57,741 nt of DNA from Planctomycetota bacterium (GTDB taxonomy: Bacteria > Planctomycetota > Planctomycetia > Pirellulales > UBA1268). The translations under genes were made by a program, and so were the position numbers. The DNA lies in assembly GCA_018970605.1 (NCBI GenBank), contig JAGWWA010000001.1, forward strand, positions 1 to 57,741, read 5' to 3'. A model generated the notes under the pieces. It saw nothing but the letters and a program-made list of their open reading frames with translations, was not told the origin of the DNA and ran no database searches. This document shows, in pieces, positions 5,400 to 15,335 of the stretch (position 1 is the stretch's first letter; every line of letters begins with the position of its first letter).

Positions 5400-7439
5400 C
5401 TAGGCTTTTCGCTTGCGTCGCAGCGACCCGAGGCCGACGATGCCGATCGCCAGGCCGATCAGCCTGAGGGCGACAGGCTCGGGAACCGCAATGGGTGCCG
5501 GTTCGCCGATCTGGAAACCAGCATCAAACGTGGCGGCGCTCGCTGCCGTGCTGAACATGCCGGGCGAGAGTGTCGATCCGCGGCCGAAGGTCACCGAACC
5601 CAACACCGTCCCGGAGCCGCCGAGCGTCTGGCCCGAACTCACCGTGTAGCCACCAGTTGCCTGCGTGACGTCGAGCGTCGCGCCGGCATCGATCCTGACG
5701 ACGGCCGACGAAAGAATCGATCCGTTCGGGCCAAGCGCGAGCGTGCCCCCTTGGACGATCGTGGGCCCCGTGTAGGTGCTGGCCGCGGTCAGCTGCATGG
5801 TCCCCTGGCCGGCCTTGGTCAGCCCGCCATTGAGGATCGGGACGGCGACCTGCAGGTCCACCGCCGCGAGGCCGTTGGCCACGGTGATCGTGCGATTGCC
5901 GCCGGCGAGATCGATGCGACCGCTCGTGGCCGTGCCGGAACTCGTGCCGATCTTCGCCATGCTGCCGGAGGTGCCGGCAATCGCCAGGTCGCCGCTCAGC
6001 GCGAGCGTCGCGGGGGTGGTGCCGCGGCTGAGCGTCAGCGTGTCGAATGCGAGATTCGCATTCCCGGCGGTGAGCGTCCGCGTGGCATCAACGAGCATCG
6101 TATGGGCGGAGAGGCTCGCTCCGCCCGAAATCGAGGCCGTCGATGAGATCTGCATCGACATCGGCGTCGACTCCGCCACCGGAACGTAGTTCACGGTCAG
6201 GGAACCGCCGTTCATGACGAACGCCTCACGGACGTAGAACTTGCGGATGGTGTGCGTGCCGCTGCTCAGGGTGACGGTGATGTCGGCGGTCGGGCGGTCG
6301 AGGATCACGGTGTCGTACTGCCCGGACGTCGGACCGGTGCCGGCGGCGCCCGGGAGTCGCGGGGTGGGCAGGGTCTGCGTGCCGATCGGGGTGAGCTGGC
6401 CGGTCGCACTGACCGGTGCGGTGGCGCTCTGCCCGCTGTTCCAGTTGGCAAGCGTGCTCCAGTTACCGCTGGTGTCGTTCCACCAGACGGCCGGAATGAG
6501 TTGATCCTCCAGATATTCCGTCCCGCCGTTGAGCACGTTGAAATCAAGATTGCTGTTGCCGCTGTTGAAGCTGGCGAGCCGGCCGGTGCTGGCGTACTGC
6601 CAGAAGACCCACGGCTGCGAGTTGCCGTAATCGTCCCACGGGCCGTACAGCGTGGAGAGCGAGTCGTTGGGATTGCCGGTCTGCACGTTGATGGAGTTCG
6701 GATCCGTCTGGTTCGGGTAACGGGCGATCCAGAGCTGCGGATAGGCCGGAGCGGTGAGGCTCGGCGGGGCAGCCGCGGGCTGGGCGAGCTGGTTGCGGAG
6801 GGTGGCCGACGCGCCCCCCAGCACGTACTGCGCGTAGTTGCCGTTGATGTACATGATCGGGCGAATCCGCATCACGTCGTAGACGCGGTTCGAAAAGTCG
6901 AGGGAGTATTGGGCGAGTTCGTTGTCCGTGCGAATGCCGTCGCCCGCCTCCAGGTCGAAGGTCGGGGGCAGGTAGCCCGGCCGCATGAATGCCCCGGCCA
7001 TCTGGATGAAATGATTGGCTTCATCGACGGCGGTGTTGGCGATGCCGCCGGAGTTGGACGTGGAGGTGATGATGTCCGGCCGGGCAAAGTGATACGAGCC
7101 GGCGAACATGCCTGCCGCCGTCGCCCGGTTCATGTTCTGCACGAAGTATGGGTCGTCGTACCGCTGCGACAAGGTGAAGGTCGTATCGTCGTTCGACGGG
7201 TAGCCGCCGGCCCGCTTGTCGACGCCCGTCGTCCCGCCGCGGGAGGCCCGCACGAAGACGAACTGCCTGTTTTCAACCGTGCGGATGTTGTTCCACGTCG
7301 CCTGGGAGATGCTCCCCTGCCAGGCGGAGACGTCGATCCCCAAGGCCCGATTGCCGGAACTCTGCGCCCGCGCACCGGCCGTGAACACGACGAGCACGAG
7401 CGGAACGGCAAGCCATCGGTGCCAGCGGGTCGGCCTCAT
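5400..7439 (-). CDS. Secreted GH25 lysozyme with autotransporter-type repeat and PEP-CTERM tail
   Basis: A 679-residue protein beginning with a signal peptide (WLAVPLVLVVFTAGARA). Residues of about 30-290 form a GH25 muramidase domain: GIDVSAWQG carries the conserved Asp, FVRASRGG and YHFARPD are typical, and DLEAGDG holds the catalytic Glu. The C-terminal half is low-complexity beta-rich sequence with an autotransporter-type repeat (GGLTKAGQGTMQLTAASTY) and ends in VPEPVALRLIGLAIGIVGLG plus a basic RRKRKA tail, a PEP-CTERM sorting signal. It should cleave peptidoglycan-type glycans and be sorted to the cell surface by an exosortase not in this window. A GH25 fold with this surface architecture is unusual. 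Confidence 0.88.
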   Translation of the reverse strand: MRPTRWHRWLAVPLVLVVFTAGARAQSSGNRALGIDVSAWQGSISQATWNNIRTVENRQFVFVRASRGGTTGVDKRAGGYPSNDDTTFTLSQRYDDPYFVQNMNRATAAGMFAGSYHFARPDIITSTSNSGGIANTAVDEANHFIQMAGAFMRPGYLPPTFDLEAGDGIRTDNELAQYSLDFSNRVYDVMRIRPIMYINGNYAQYVLGGASATLRNQLAQPAAAPPSLTAPAYPQLWIARYPNQTDPNSINVQTGNPNDSLSTLYGPWDDYGNSQPWVFWQYASTGRLASFNSGNSNLDFNVLNGGTEYLEDQLIPAVWWNDTSGNWSTLANWNSGQSATAPVSATGQLTPIGTQTLPTPRLPGAAGTGPTSGQYDTVILDRPTADITVTLSSGTHTIRKFYVREAFVMNGGSLTVNYVPVAESTPMSMQISSTASISGGASLSAHTMLVDATRTLTAGNANLAFDTLTLSRGTTPATLALSGDLAIAGTSGSMAKIGTSSGTATSGRIDLAGGNRTITVANGLAAVDLQVAVPILNGGLTKAGQGTMQLTAASTYTGPTIVQGGTLALGPNGSILSSAVVRIDAGATLDVTQATGGYTVSSGQTLGGSGTVLGSVTFGRGSTLSPGMFSTAASAATFDAGFQIGEPAPIAVPEPVALRLIGLAIGIVGLGSLRRKRKA

Positions 7440-7501
7440 CACCGGATGATACCGCGGTGCGTGCGACGCTCAAAGGAAATGGCACGCAACCGCGGGGCCT
7501 T

Positions 7502-8458
7502 CTACGGGCCGTTATGGCGCACGGTGGCCCTCCGGCGTCTCCACAGGCCGGCCGCGGCGAGTCCCGCAACCGCCAGCAGACACGTGCTCGGCTCCGGCAC
7601 CGCCGCGATGCCGCCAAGATCCCGCATGCCGGGCGAGGTGACGAATCCCACGATCGCCGAATAGATGCCCGACGTGGTGTCGACGGTGTACCACTCGCCC
7701 GACGTCAGCGCCGGGTTGTCGGGATCCGCCGGGCTGAAGGTGTAATGCTGCCCATAGAGCACCGTGTAGTCCTCGCTGAACGCCAGCTGAAGCCCGACCG
7801 GATTCGCGAACGACCGCACGGTCACCGGATTGCTCGAGCCACTCACGAGGCCGGCCATGTCGAGCGTGAAAAACAATCCTCCGGAACTCGGGGTGGTCGA
7901 TCCGTACAGCTGCCCCGTGCTGCCATTCACCACGATGTCACCGAACATCATCCCCGTCGTGCTGCCATTCACCGTGAGCTGGTATTCGACCGGCGTGCCG
8001 CTGAACGACGGCGTGCTTCCCGTGTACGTCAGTGTCGCCTGGTAGAGCACGTTGTTGGCGGTGTTGCCTTTGGCGATGTACCAATAGGAACCGTTGTAGT
8101 AGGTGGCATTCTCGGGAGGGAAATCAGGCGTGATCCCGAAGGTCGATCCCGAGGCCACGGTCCCGTTCGTGTTCAAGGCGATGTCGTAGTAGTAGAGATC
8201 GCCGTTCGAGCCGAAATAAAACACCTGGTTGCGATCACGGTCGGTGGCGAAGCCGTTTGCCTTCACGCCGTCGGAGAGCGAACTCCCCGTCAACGTGATC
8301 GACTCGAGCATCGTGTCGACGAAGTAGATGTTGTTGTCGACGCCGACGCCGAAAATCCGCCCTGGCGGAAAACCGTTGGCCCGTGCCTCGGACGGCCCCA
8401 GCCACACCGCAGCCGCCCACACGAGCAGCCACATACCGCACTCACGAATCCGGAACAT
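7502..8458 (-). CDS. PEP-CTERM surface protein, probable beta-propeller-like
   Basis: A 318-residue exported protein. ATG 8458 is preceded by GGGAGG at good spacing; the ORF-track start is far too early. After a signal peptide (MWLLVWAAAVWLGPSEARA) come repeated short strands such as NIYFVDTMLESITLTG, NQVFYFGSNGDLYYYD and GLFFTLDMAGLVSG, reminiscent of propeller-like secreted proteins. It ends in AAVPEPSTCLLAVAGLAAAGLWRRRR. Function unknown. It is 59 bp upstream of the GH25 gene and probably co-transcribed with it. Confidence 0.8.
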   Translation of the reverse strand: MFRIRECGMWLLVWAAAVWLGPSEARANGFPPGRIFGVGVDNNIYFVDTMLESITLTGSSLSDGVKANGFATDRDRNQVFYFGSNGDLYYYDIALNTNGTVASGSTFGITPDFPPENATYYNGSYWYIAKGNTANNVLYQATLTYTGSTPSFSGTPVEYQLTVNGSTTGMMFGDIVVNGSTGQLYGSTTPSSGGLFFTLDMAGLVSGSSNPVTVRSFANPVGLQLAFSEDYTVLYGQHYTFSPADPDNPALTSGEWYTVDTTSGIYSAIVGFVTSPGMRDLGGIAAVPEPSTCLLAVAGLAAAGLWRRRRATVRHNGP

Positions 8459-8691
8459 GTCGCACCTCCCGAGTTGATCGAAAACGCATCGCAACGCTGT
8501 CAGTCGCAGGGCCCGATGCGTCCGTTCCGGGGGCTCGCGCTGCACTGTCGGCGGCACGGAAATCAAAGGCAACCGGCGGCGGCCACGGGTTGTGTTTTTC
8601 CGCAGGCTGGCTGCTCGGCGCGGTGCAGACACCTGGCCGGGAATGCGACGCGAACGATCCCGCCGCCGCACCACGGCGAACCGCGTGCGGG

Positions 8692-9828
8692 TCAGCCGGA
8701 CGCACGAGCGGCAACGGCCGCCACGATCGCTTCTGGAATCCCGGCAAGCGGCACGATCCGATCGACCACCCCGAGGGCCACGGCCGCCCGCGGCATCCCG
8801 TAGACCACGCACGTGGCCTCATCCTGGACGATGGTCGTGCCGCCGGCCTGGCGAATCGCCTGCAGGCCGATCGCGCCGTCGCTGCCCATGCCGGTCATGA
8901 GCGTCGCCACGACACCCGCCCCCGCGGCCTCGGCCGCCGAGCGAAAGAGCACGTCCACCGCCGGGCGGCAGTGGTGGATCGGCGGCGTCTGGAGGAGACG
9001 GGTGCGAAAGCCCGTTCCATGCCGCACCACCGCCAGATGGTGATCGCCGGGTGCGATCACACAGGTGCCCGGCTCGAGCGGCTCGCCATCGCCCGCCTCA
9101 CGGACGCGAACGCCGCAAATCGCGTTGAGCCGCTCCGCCACGATCCGCGAGAAGTGTGCCGAGATGTGCTGCACGACCAGGATCGGCGGCAGGCCGGTGG
9201 GCAACCGCGGCAGGACCGTCCGTAGCGCCTCGACACCACCGGTCGATGCACCGATCACGATCAGGCCTCGCGATCCGAGCCCCGACGCCATCCGCACCGC
9301 TCCCCCGCCAGGCCTGGCACTCGTATCAGCCCTGGACGTCCCGTCGGCCCTGTCGGGCGCATCGCCCTGACCCGTCATCTCGACGGCTCGCGGCGGCGAG
9401 CGACGCAGCCGCCCACCGGCAGCTGCGGCGGCCTTCACGTGATACGCCAACCGGTCGGCCAGCGCGCCGATCGACATCGTGCCGTCGGGCTTGGCGAGCA
9501 CGTCGACAGCCCCGGCCTCGACCGCGTCCATCGCGGCCTGCGAGCCCTGCTGGGTGAGCGAACTGACCACGACCACCGGGAGCGGATGGTGCTCCATCAG
9601 GATCCGCAGGAAGGTCAGCCCGTCCATCCGTGGCATCTCGAGGTCGAGCGTCACCACGTCGGGATCGAGCCGCTCGATCTTCTCGCGGGCCACGTAGGCG
9701 TCGCAGGCAGAGCCCACCACCTCGATCTCGGGATCGTCGGCGAGCGCATCGGTGATCGCCTTGCGTACCAGGGCCGAGTCGTCGACGACGAGCACCCGGA
9801 TGCGGCGTTCGGGAGCGGCAGCCATCAT
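8692..9828 (-). CDS. cheB: Chemotaxis protein-glutamate methylesterase/deamidase CheB
   Basis: A 378-residue two-domain CheB. The receiver domain has the acidic pair LVVDDSA and the phospho-acceptor Asp in LDLEMPRMDG (about residue 62). The methylesterase domain has the serine motif VIGASTGGVEA, the histidine in VVQHISAHF and the aspartate in LMTGMGSDGA, a complete catalytic set. It removes methyl groups from receptors to adapt the chemotaxis signal. ATG 9828 overlaps the end of cheR by four bases; the ORF-track extension into cheR is a shadow. Confidence 0.95.
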   Translation of the reverse strand: MMAAAPERRIRVLVVDDSALVRKAITDALADDPEIEVVGSACDAYVAREKIERLDPDVVTLDLEMPRMDGLTFLRILMEHHPLPVVVVSSLTQQGSQAAMDAVEAGAVDVLAKPDGTMSIGALADRLAYHVKAAAAAGGRLRRSPPRAVEMTGQGDAPDRADGTSRADTSARPGGGAVRMASGLGSRGLIVIGASTGGVEALRTVLPRLPTGLPPILVVQHISAHFSRIVAERLNAICGVRVREAGDGEPLEPGTCVIAPGDHHLAVVRHGTGFRTRLLQTPPIHHCRPAVDVLFRSAAEAAGAGVVATLMTGMGSDGAIGLQAIRQAGGTTIVQDEATCVVYGMPRAAVALGVVDRIVPLAGIPEAIVAAVAARASG

Positions 9829-10661
9829 GCCCGCGCCTCCCGTGGCCGCTGGTAGACACCCGGCGCCACCGACCGAAACCGGTGCCGCAGGCCGAGCAGC
9901 CCCTCGGCATGGCCGACGAACAGGTGCCCACCCGGCGCCAGTTGCTCGAAGAGCCGTTCCACGAGGGCCTGCCGCGACTCGACGTCGAAATAGATCATCA
10001 CGTTGCGGCAGAAGATCACGTCGAATCCCGCAGGCCATGGATAGGCTGCCTGAAACAGGTTGACGTGCTCGACCTTCACCCGTCGCCGCAGCGCCGGCTT
10101 CACGCGGTAGAAGCCGTCCCACTCGCCAAAGCCGCGACGGAAGTATCGCGGCAGCAGGGCCGGATCCGGGATCTTTACGGCAGACGACTCGTAAATCGCC
10201 CGTCGGCAGCGGTCGAGCATCCGCCGCGAGATGTCGGAGGCGGTGAGCGTCCACGCCTCCGCGCCCGCATCGCCGAAGTGCTCAGCCAGCACGATCGCCA
10301 GCGAGTAGGCCTCCTCCCCCGACGCAGCCGCCGCGCACCACACCCGCACCGGACGACCGGTCGCGCGGGGCAGCACCTGAAGGGCCAGGTGCTCGAAGTG
10401 CTCAGACTCGCGAAAGAACTGCGTGTGGTTGGTCGAGATCAGGTCGATCACCGCCCCGACCTCATCCTCGCCCGCAGGCGAGCCGAGCAACTGGCAGTAG
10501 GCGTCGAAGCTGTCGCAGCCGATGGCCCGCAGCTGCCCGCCGAGCCGTCCGGACACGAAGGCCTGCTTGTCGGGCCCAAGCCGGATGCGGCTGCGGCGAT
10601 AGACGAGGTCCGCGAGAAAGGCATACGCCGCCGCCGACAGCTGGGGTTCAGAGAGGGTCAT
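9825..10661 (-). CDS. cheR: Chemotaxis protein methyltransferase CheR
   Basis: A 278-residue SAM-dependent receptor methyltransferase. The N-terminal helical subdomain is followed by the Rossmann SAM-binding fold with VWCAAAASGEEAYSLA, a conserved motif in CheR, and VIFCRNVMIYFD later. ATG 10661 gives MTLSEPQL; a GTG four codons earlier is possible. It is translationally coupled to cheB and sits 35 bp downstream of mcp, so it should act on the receptors encoded next to it. Confidence 0.95.
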   Translation of the reverse strand: MTLSEPQLSAAAYAFLADLVYRRSRIRLGPDKQAFVSGRLGGQLRAIGCDSFDAYCQLLGSPAGEDEVGAVIDLISTNHTQFFRESEHFEHLALQVLPRATGRPVRVWCAAAASGEEAYSLAIVLAEHFGDAGAEAWTLTASDISRRMLDRCRRAIYESSAVKIPDPALLPRYFRRGFGEWDGFYRVKPALRRRVKVEHVNLFQAAYPWPAGFDVIFCRNVMIYFDVESRQALVERLFEQLAPGGHLFVGHAEGLLGLRHRFRSVAPGVYQRPREARA

Positions 10662-10696
10662 GATCGACAGCACGGCGAGGCGGGAAGTGGACTGGT

Positions 10697-12367
10697 TCAG
10701 AAGTCGCGGAAGTGACGGTCATCGGCGTCTTCGCCCCGCACATCGTCGCCGGGCATCGGGATGCGCGGGGCTGCGGGCCGGGGTCCAGCAGCCGGCCGCG
10801 TCGCCGGAGCGAGGACTGCCGCCGGAGCCCGAGCTGGAACCCGGGCTGGAACCCGAGCTGGAACGTGGGACAACCGCGCCGGGCGGGCCGCCCTCGCCTC
10901 CAGGACCGGGCGGGCGGGCGGGCGGGCCATCCCGCGGCGGCCGGTCACCAGCGATCGCAGCCGGGCCACGCTCTCCTGCATCACCCCCGCCTGGCTGCTC
11001 AGCTGCGTGGCGGCGCTGGCCCCATGACCCGCCCGCGAGGCGTTTTCCTGCGTGACCCGGTCGAGCTGCGTCATCGCGGCGCCGATCTGCTTGATGCCCT
11101 GAGACTGTTCGCGGGCGGCGGTGGCGATCTCCGCCACGAGTCGGTCGGCGGCCGTCACCTTGCCGGCGATCTCGCCGAGCGACACTCCCACGCGGTCGCA
11201 GCTGTCGGCGCCGTGCCGGCTCGACGCGATCGCCGCCTCGATCTTCTCGGCCGTCTCGCGGGCCGCGGCGGCGCTCCGCTGGGCCAGCGACCGCACCTCG
11301 TCGGCCACGACCGCAAAGCCGGCCCCCGCCTCGCCGGCCCGGGCGGCCTCGACGGCGGCATTGAGCGCCAGGATGTTGGTCTGGAAGGCGATCTCGTCGA
11401 TGTCCTTGACGATCTTCGCCACCTCGGCGCTCGAGGCCTCGATGGCGGTCATCGCCGCGTTCATGTCGGTCATCGTGCGTGCGCCCGCCTCGGCGGCGTC
11501 GCGGGCCTCCGCCGCCAGATCCTTGGCCTGGGCCGCGTTGTCGGCGGTGCTGCGGATCATCGCCGACATCTCTTCGAGCGACGCGCTCGTCTCGGCCACC
11601 GCCGCGCCCTGCTCGCTGCTGCCGGTGGCAAGGTCGCCGCTCACCGTCGCCAGCGCGGCGGCGGCGGTCGCCGTCTGGGTGGCGCTGTTGTCGAGCGAAT
11701 CTGAGATCGCTCGCAGCGAGCGGATCGTGGATCGCACGATGCCGGTGGCCAGCAGGCCGGCGATGATCAGCGCCAGCGCCGCCGCCGAGGAGATCGCGAA
11801 AAAACTCATCCGCACCTTGGCCCTGGCCGACTCGGCCTGCTCCGCGGCCACGTCCACGTTGTATTCGATGGTCTTGTTGAATCGCTCCGTGCAATCCCGA
11901 TCGACCACGTCCATCCGGTCGCGGAGGAGGCCGGTCGCCTCGGTGAACTTTCCCGCGCCGATCAGGGCCAAGACCTCGTCGGCCGCCGCGAACAGTTCGC
12001 CGCGTGAGGAAACCGCCGCCTCGAACAGCGACCGTTCCCGCGCATCGACAACGAGCGCCGGATACCGGCCACAGAGGCTGTCTCCGTCCCGTTTGATCGA
12101 CGCATAGGCCGCCGCCGCGGCCGCCATGGCCTTCGGATCGCTGGCGGCGTCGATGACCAGCTGGCGGATGGTGCGGCGGGCCGCGACGTTGCTTTGAACG
12201 ATCCGGTTGAGCGCGACGATCGACGGGACCGTGTTGGTCGCCATCACCCGCACGCTCGCGTTCATCCCCACCAGCTCCCGCAGGCTCAGCCCGGCCACGA
12301 GCAGCGTGATCAGCAACAGGGCGATGAATCCGCCGATGATGCGGCCGGGAATGGTCCAGGTGTTCAT
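10697..12367 (-). CDS. Methyl-accepting chemotaxis protein with C-terminal pentapeptide
   Basis: A 556-residue receptor. A transmembrane helix near the N-terminus ([18 protein letters not shown]) and a second around residue 190 ([19 protein letters not shown]) bracket a helical sensor. The signalling hairpin has the conserved [20 protein letters not shown] and [16 protein letters not shown]. There is little sequence for a HAMP unit. A Pro/Ala-rich linker with repeated VPAR ends in the pentapeptide HFRDF, which fits the x-aromatic-x-x-aromatic tail that tethers CheR and CheB in some receptors. At DNA level the linker contains a 12-bp tandem repeat (10826-10865). Confidence 0.92.
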   Translation of the reverse strand: MNTWTIPGRIIGGFIALLLITLLVAGLSLRELVGMNASVRVMATNTVPSIVALNRIVQSNVAARRTIRQLVIDAASDPKAMAAAAAAYASIKRDGDSLCGRYPALVVDARERSLFEAAVSSRGELFAAADEVLALIGAGKFTEATGLLRDRMDVVDRDCTERFNKTIEYNVDVAAEQAESARAKVRMSFFAISSAAALALIIAGLLATGIVRSTIRSLRAISDSLDNSATQTATAAAALATVSGDLATGSSEQGAAVAETSASLEEMSAMIRSTADNAAQAKDLAAEARDAAEAGARTMTDMNAAMTAIEASSAEVAKIVKDIDEIAFQTNILALNAAVEAARAGEAGAGFAVVADEVRSLAQRSAAAARETAEKIEAAIASSRHGADSCDRVGVSLGEIAGKVTAADRLVAEIATAAREQSQGIKQIGAAMTQLDRVTQENASRAGHGASAATQLSSQAGVMQESVARLRSLVTGRRGMARPPARPVLEARAARPARLSHVPARVPARVPARAPAAVLAPATRPAAGPRPAAPRIPMPGDDVRGEDADDRHFRDF

Positions 12368-12422
12368 GGGATTGGGCTGGCCGGGGAGAGGGGTGGATCG
12401 CAGGACTGGAACGCAGGCGTGA

Positions 12423-12950
12423 TTACGAAACGGTGGGCGGCTTGTCGGCCGACGGCATCTCGAGCGCCGCAGTTTCCGCGGCGGAGATCAGGTCGAGGTC
12501 CACGAGCACCTTCACCCCGGACGCCGCCTTCGCCATGCCGGTGATGAACCGGGCGTCGACCGCGCCGCCGAAGTCGGGGGGCGGCTCGATGTCGGCGGCG
12601 GTGAAGTGGGCCACCTCCTCCACGCCATCGACGATCACCCCGTAGGGCCTCGTGCCCCCGGCCGCCGAAGCGACCTGCGTGACCACGATGCAGGTGCGGT
12701 CGTGCTCCTCGGCCGCCGGCAGCCCGAATCGCAGCCGCAGGTCGATCAGGGGGATCACCTTGCCCCGCAGATTGATCACGCCGCGGACGTGCGGAGGCAT
12801 CGTGGCCACGGGGGTGATCGGGCACAGCCGGATGATCTCGCGGACCGCCATCACGGGCACGCCGTACGACTCCTGGCCGAGCGTGAAGGTGAGGTACTTC
12901 CCGGGGGCGGCGATCGCCGGGCCGGTGGAGGTCGTGGGGAGGGTGGTCAT
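12423..12950 (-). CDS. cheW: Chemotaxis coupling protein CheW
   Basis: A 175-residue CheW-like scaffold protein: [20 protein letters not shown] opens the SH3-like fold and [20 protein letters not shown] is the family signature. It links receptors to the kinase CheA. It lies 16 bp after cheA and 55 bp before mcp in the same operon. It is slightly longer than typical CheW, with a C-terminal extension rich in Ala and Asp/Glu. Confidence 0.94.
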   Translation of the reverse strand: MTTLPTTSTGPAIAAPGKYLTFTLGQESYGVPVMAVREIIRLCPITPVATMPPHVRGVINLRGKVIPLIDLRLRFGLPAAEEHDRTCIVVTQVASAAGGTRPYGVIVDGVEEVAHFTAADIEPPPDFGGAVDARFITGMAKAASGVKVLVDLDLISAAETAALEMPSADKPPTVS

Positions 12951-12966
12951 ATCGGTGGTCGGCGGT

Positions 12967-15159
12967 TCAGGCTGCCGTCTCCGCGGTGTGGTTCCGAATG
13001 CGAACGAGGGCGGTGGTGTCGAGAATCAGCCCCACCCGGCCGTCGGCGAGAATGGCAGCGCCGGCAAAGCCGCGGCCCGGCGGAAACGTCTCGCCGAGGC
13101 TCTTGATCACCACCTCCTGCTTGCCGATCAGTGAATCAACGAGCAGGCAGCGGGTTTCCTGGCCGGCCTCGGCAACGATGACGATGCCCTCGCTGGGATC
13201 GGTGAACGCCGACTGGATCCCGAAGTGGCGATCGAGGCGCAGCAGCGGGACGAGGCGGCCGCGGACGGTGACGAGTTCGCCCCGACCCTGCACGGTGCTG
13301 ACGGCTCCCGGCTGCGGCCGAAACGACTCGCGAACCGACAGCGTAGGGATCACGAACCGCTGGTCACCCACCGCCACGAGCAGCCCCTCGATGATCGCGA
13401 GCGTGAGCGGCATGAACACGGTGAACGTGGTGCCGCGGCCGGGCGTCGAGGAGATCTCGACCTTGCCGCGGATCCGCTCGATGTTGCGGCGGACCACGTC
13501 CATGCCCACCCCGCGGCCCGACACGTCGCTGATCCGCTCGGCGGTCGAGAAGCCCGGGGCGAAGATCAGATCGAGCACTTCGCGGTCGCTGAGATGCTCG
13601 TCGGCACGGATCAGTCCGCGTTCCACCCCCTTGCGCCGGATCCGGGCCGGGTCGAGGCCGCGGCCGTCGTCCGTGACTTCGACCACCACGAAGCCTCCCT
13701 GGTGATAGGCCCGCAGCGTGATGGTGCCGCCCGCCGGCTTGCCGGCGGCGAGCCGCTCGGCGGGAGACTCGATCCCGTGGTCGGCCGAGTTGCGGATCAT
13801 GTGGACCAGCGGATCGCCGATCTCCTCGATCACCGAGCGGTCGAGTTCCGTCTCCTCGCCGTCGAGGACGAGCCTGATCTCCTTGCCGAGTTGGACGGCG
13901 ATGTCGCGAACCAGCCGGCCCATCTTCTGGAAGGTGCCGCGAATCGGCACCATCCGCAGCGCCGTCGCCGTCCTCTGGAGCTCCGAGCAGATGCTCCGCA
14001 GCTGGGCCAGCGAACGGGCGAGCTGCTCGTCGGCGGCGCCGGACACCGCCGGATTCTGGGTGACCATCGACTGGGCGATGACCAGTTCGCCGACCAGGTC
14101 GATGAGCCCGTCGAGTTTGCCGGTATCGACTCGCACGGAGCCGCTCGCGACGGCTTGCCGCACTGCGGTCGCAGGTCCTGCAGACGGTGGCGTCGGAGCG
14201 ACGGCGACCGCAGCGTCTGGGATCGGTTCTGTCGCCGACACGATCGACGAAAGTTCCACCGGCATCGGTTCGGCCGGCGTCATCGGTTCGGCTGGCGGCA
14301 TCGGCTTGGCCGCACCGCGGGAGGCGGCGGGCGGCGGAGCGACGTCGCGGCGCGCCAGCACCGCCTGCACCGCGTCGATCACCGCAGGCACGGGCAGCGC
14401 CACGCTGTCGGCGGTCTGCCGGCCCCCGAGCCGATCGGAGACGGCGGCGACGTAGCGGCTGAACAGGTCGGCACCGGCGAGGACGACGTCGATCTCGGGC
14501 CGGCCGATCCGCAGCTGGCCACGACGGGCCGAGTCGAGGAGGGATTCCAGCTCGTGGGCCACCCGCTGGAGCACCACCAGCTTCAGCATGCCCGCGTTGC
14601 CCTTGAACGTGTGAAAGGCGCGGAAGACGGTGTTGAGTGTTTCGGGATCGTCGGGCCGCTCTTCCAGCACGAGCACGCCCTGCTCGATGTCGCGAAGAAA
14701 GTCTTCGCAGTCGGTGCAGAACAGCTGCATCATGTCGGCATCGATGCCGCCCGGCAGCAGCGGCACCGCCTGCTCCTCACCCGCTCCGCGAGGCGGCGCC
14801 GGCCGTGGCGAAGGCTCGGTCCGCGGCAGATCCGCCGGCCAGACCGGCAGCGGCCGCCCGCGTTCCCAGGCCGTGACCGCCTGCTCCATCCAGCCATGCC
14901 AGATGGCAAACCGCCCGCGGGCCTCCGCCGACAGCGGCCCCTGGCCGCCACTCGTCCACTCACGGGCGAGGCTGAGCGCTGCGGCAAGCCCGGCCGGGCA
15001 GCCCGCGGAAGCCGTCGCGGCCGCCGCAACGAGGTCTGACAATGGCGCCGCCGGACGATCGGGCATCATCTCGACCGTCGCGAGTTCGAGCCCGATCTGC
15101 TGGAGCTGCTGACGGAGTGCGTCGGGAGAGGCTGCCACGGACGTATCCTGATCCTGCAT
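12967..15159 (-). CDS. cheA: Chemotaxis histidine kinase CheA
   Basis: A 730-residue sensor kinase. I chose ATG 15159 (MQDQDTS) because the ORF-track N-terminus reads as an untranslated leader. About 140 poorly conserved residues precede the Hpt domain, whose phospho-acceptor His lies in AFHTFKGNAG (about residue 183; HSLKG is the common form). Then come the dimerisation segment (GKLDGLIDLVGELVIAQS), the ATPase N-box LVHMIRNSADHGIES, the G-boxes TDDGRGLD and GRGVGMDVVRRN, and a C-terminal CheW-like domain. It phosphorylates CheB and a response regulator; no separate cheY is in this cluster. First gene of the operon. Confidence 0.95.
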   Translation of the reverse strand: MQDQDTSVAASPDALRQQLQQIGLELATVEMMPDRPAAPLSDLVAAAATASAGCPAGLAAALSLAREWTSGGQGPLSAEARGRFAIWHGWMEQAVTAWERGRPLPVWPADLPRTEPSPRPAPPRGAGEEQAVPLLPGGIDADMMQLFCTDCEDFLRDIEQGVLVLEERPDDPETLNTVFRAFHTFKGNAGMLKLVVLQRVAHELESLLDSARRGQLRIGRPEIDVVLAGADLFSRYVAAVSDRLGGRQTADSVALPVPAVIDAVQAVLARRDVAPPPAASRGAAKPMPPAEPMTPAEPMPVELSSIVSATEPIPDAAVAVAPTPPSAGPATAVRQAVASGSVRVDTGKLDGLIDLVGELVIAQSMVTQNPAVSGAADEQLARSLAQLRSICSELQRTATALRMVPIRGTFQKMGRLVRDIAVQLGKEIRLVLDGEETELDRSVIEEIGDPLVHMIRNSADHGIESPAERLAAGKPAGGTITLRAYHQGGFVVVEVTDDGRGLDPARIRRKGVERGLIRADEHLSDREVLDLIFAPGFSTAERISDVSGRGVGMDVVRRNIERIRGKVEISSTPGRGTTFTVFMPLTLAIIEGLLVAVGDQRFVIPTLSVRESFRPQPGAVSTVQGRGELVTVRGRLVPLLRLDRHFGIQSAFTDPSEGIVIVAEAGQETRCLLVDSLIGKQEVVIKSLGETFPPGRGFAGAAILADGRVGLILDTTALVRIRNHTAETAA

Positions 15160-15335
15160 CGCGGGGGAACGGCTCCCGCAACCGCCAATCCTAGCTTCGC
15201 CACCGCGGCCCGTGCCGGGGATGGATTTCGTGGCCTCACGACCGTCATCATCGGCATGACCGGGGGGAGGATATCGCGAACTACACTCGCAGAGGCTTCG
15301 ATCCCACATCCCGCCGGCGTGCCGGCGGCACTGCC

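Noticed and set aside
10712-11704. 330-codon ORF antisense to the mcp gene
   Set aside because: The overlapping mcp gene has clear signalling motifs; this frame has none.
13225-15039. 604-codon ORF antisense to cheA
   Set aside because: It is a shadow of a strongly supported CheA gene; the translated protein is arginine- and alanine-rich noise.
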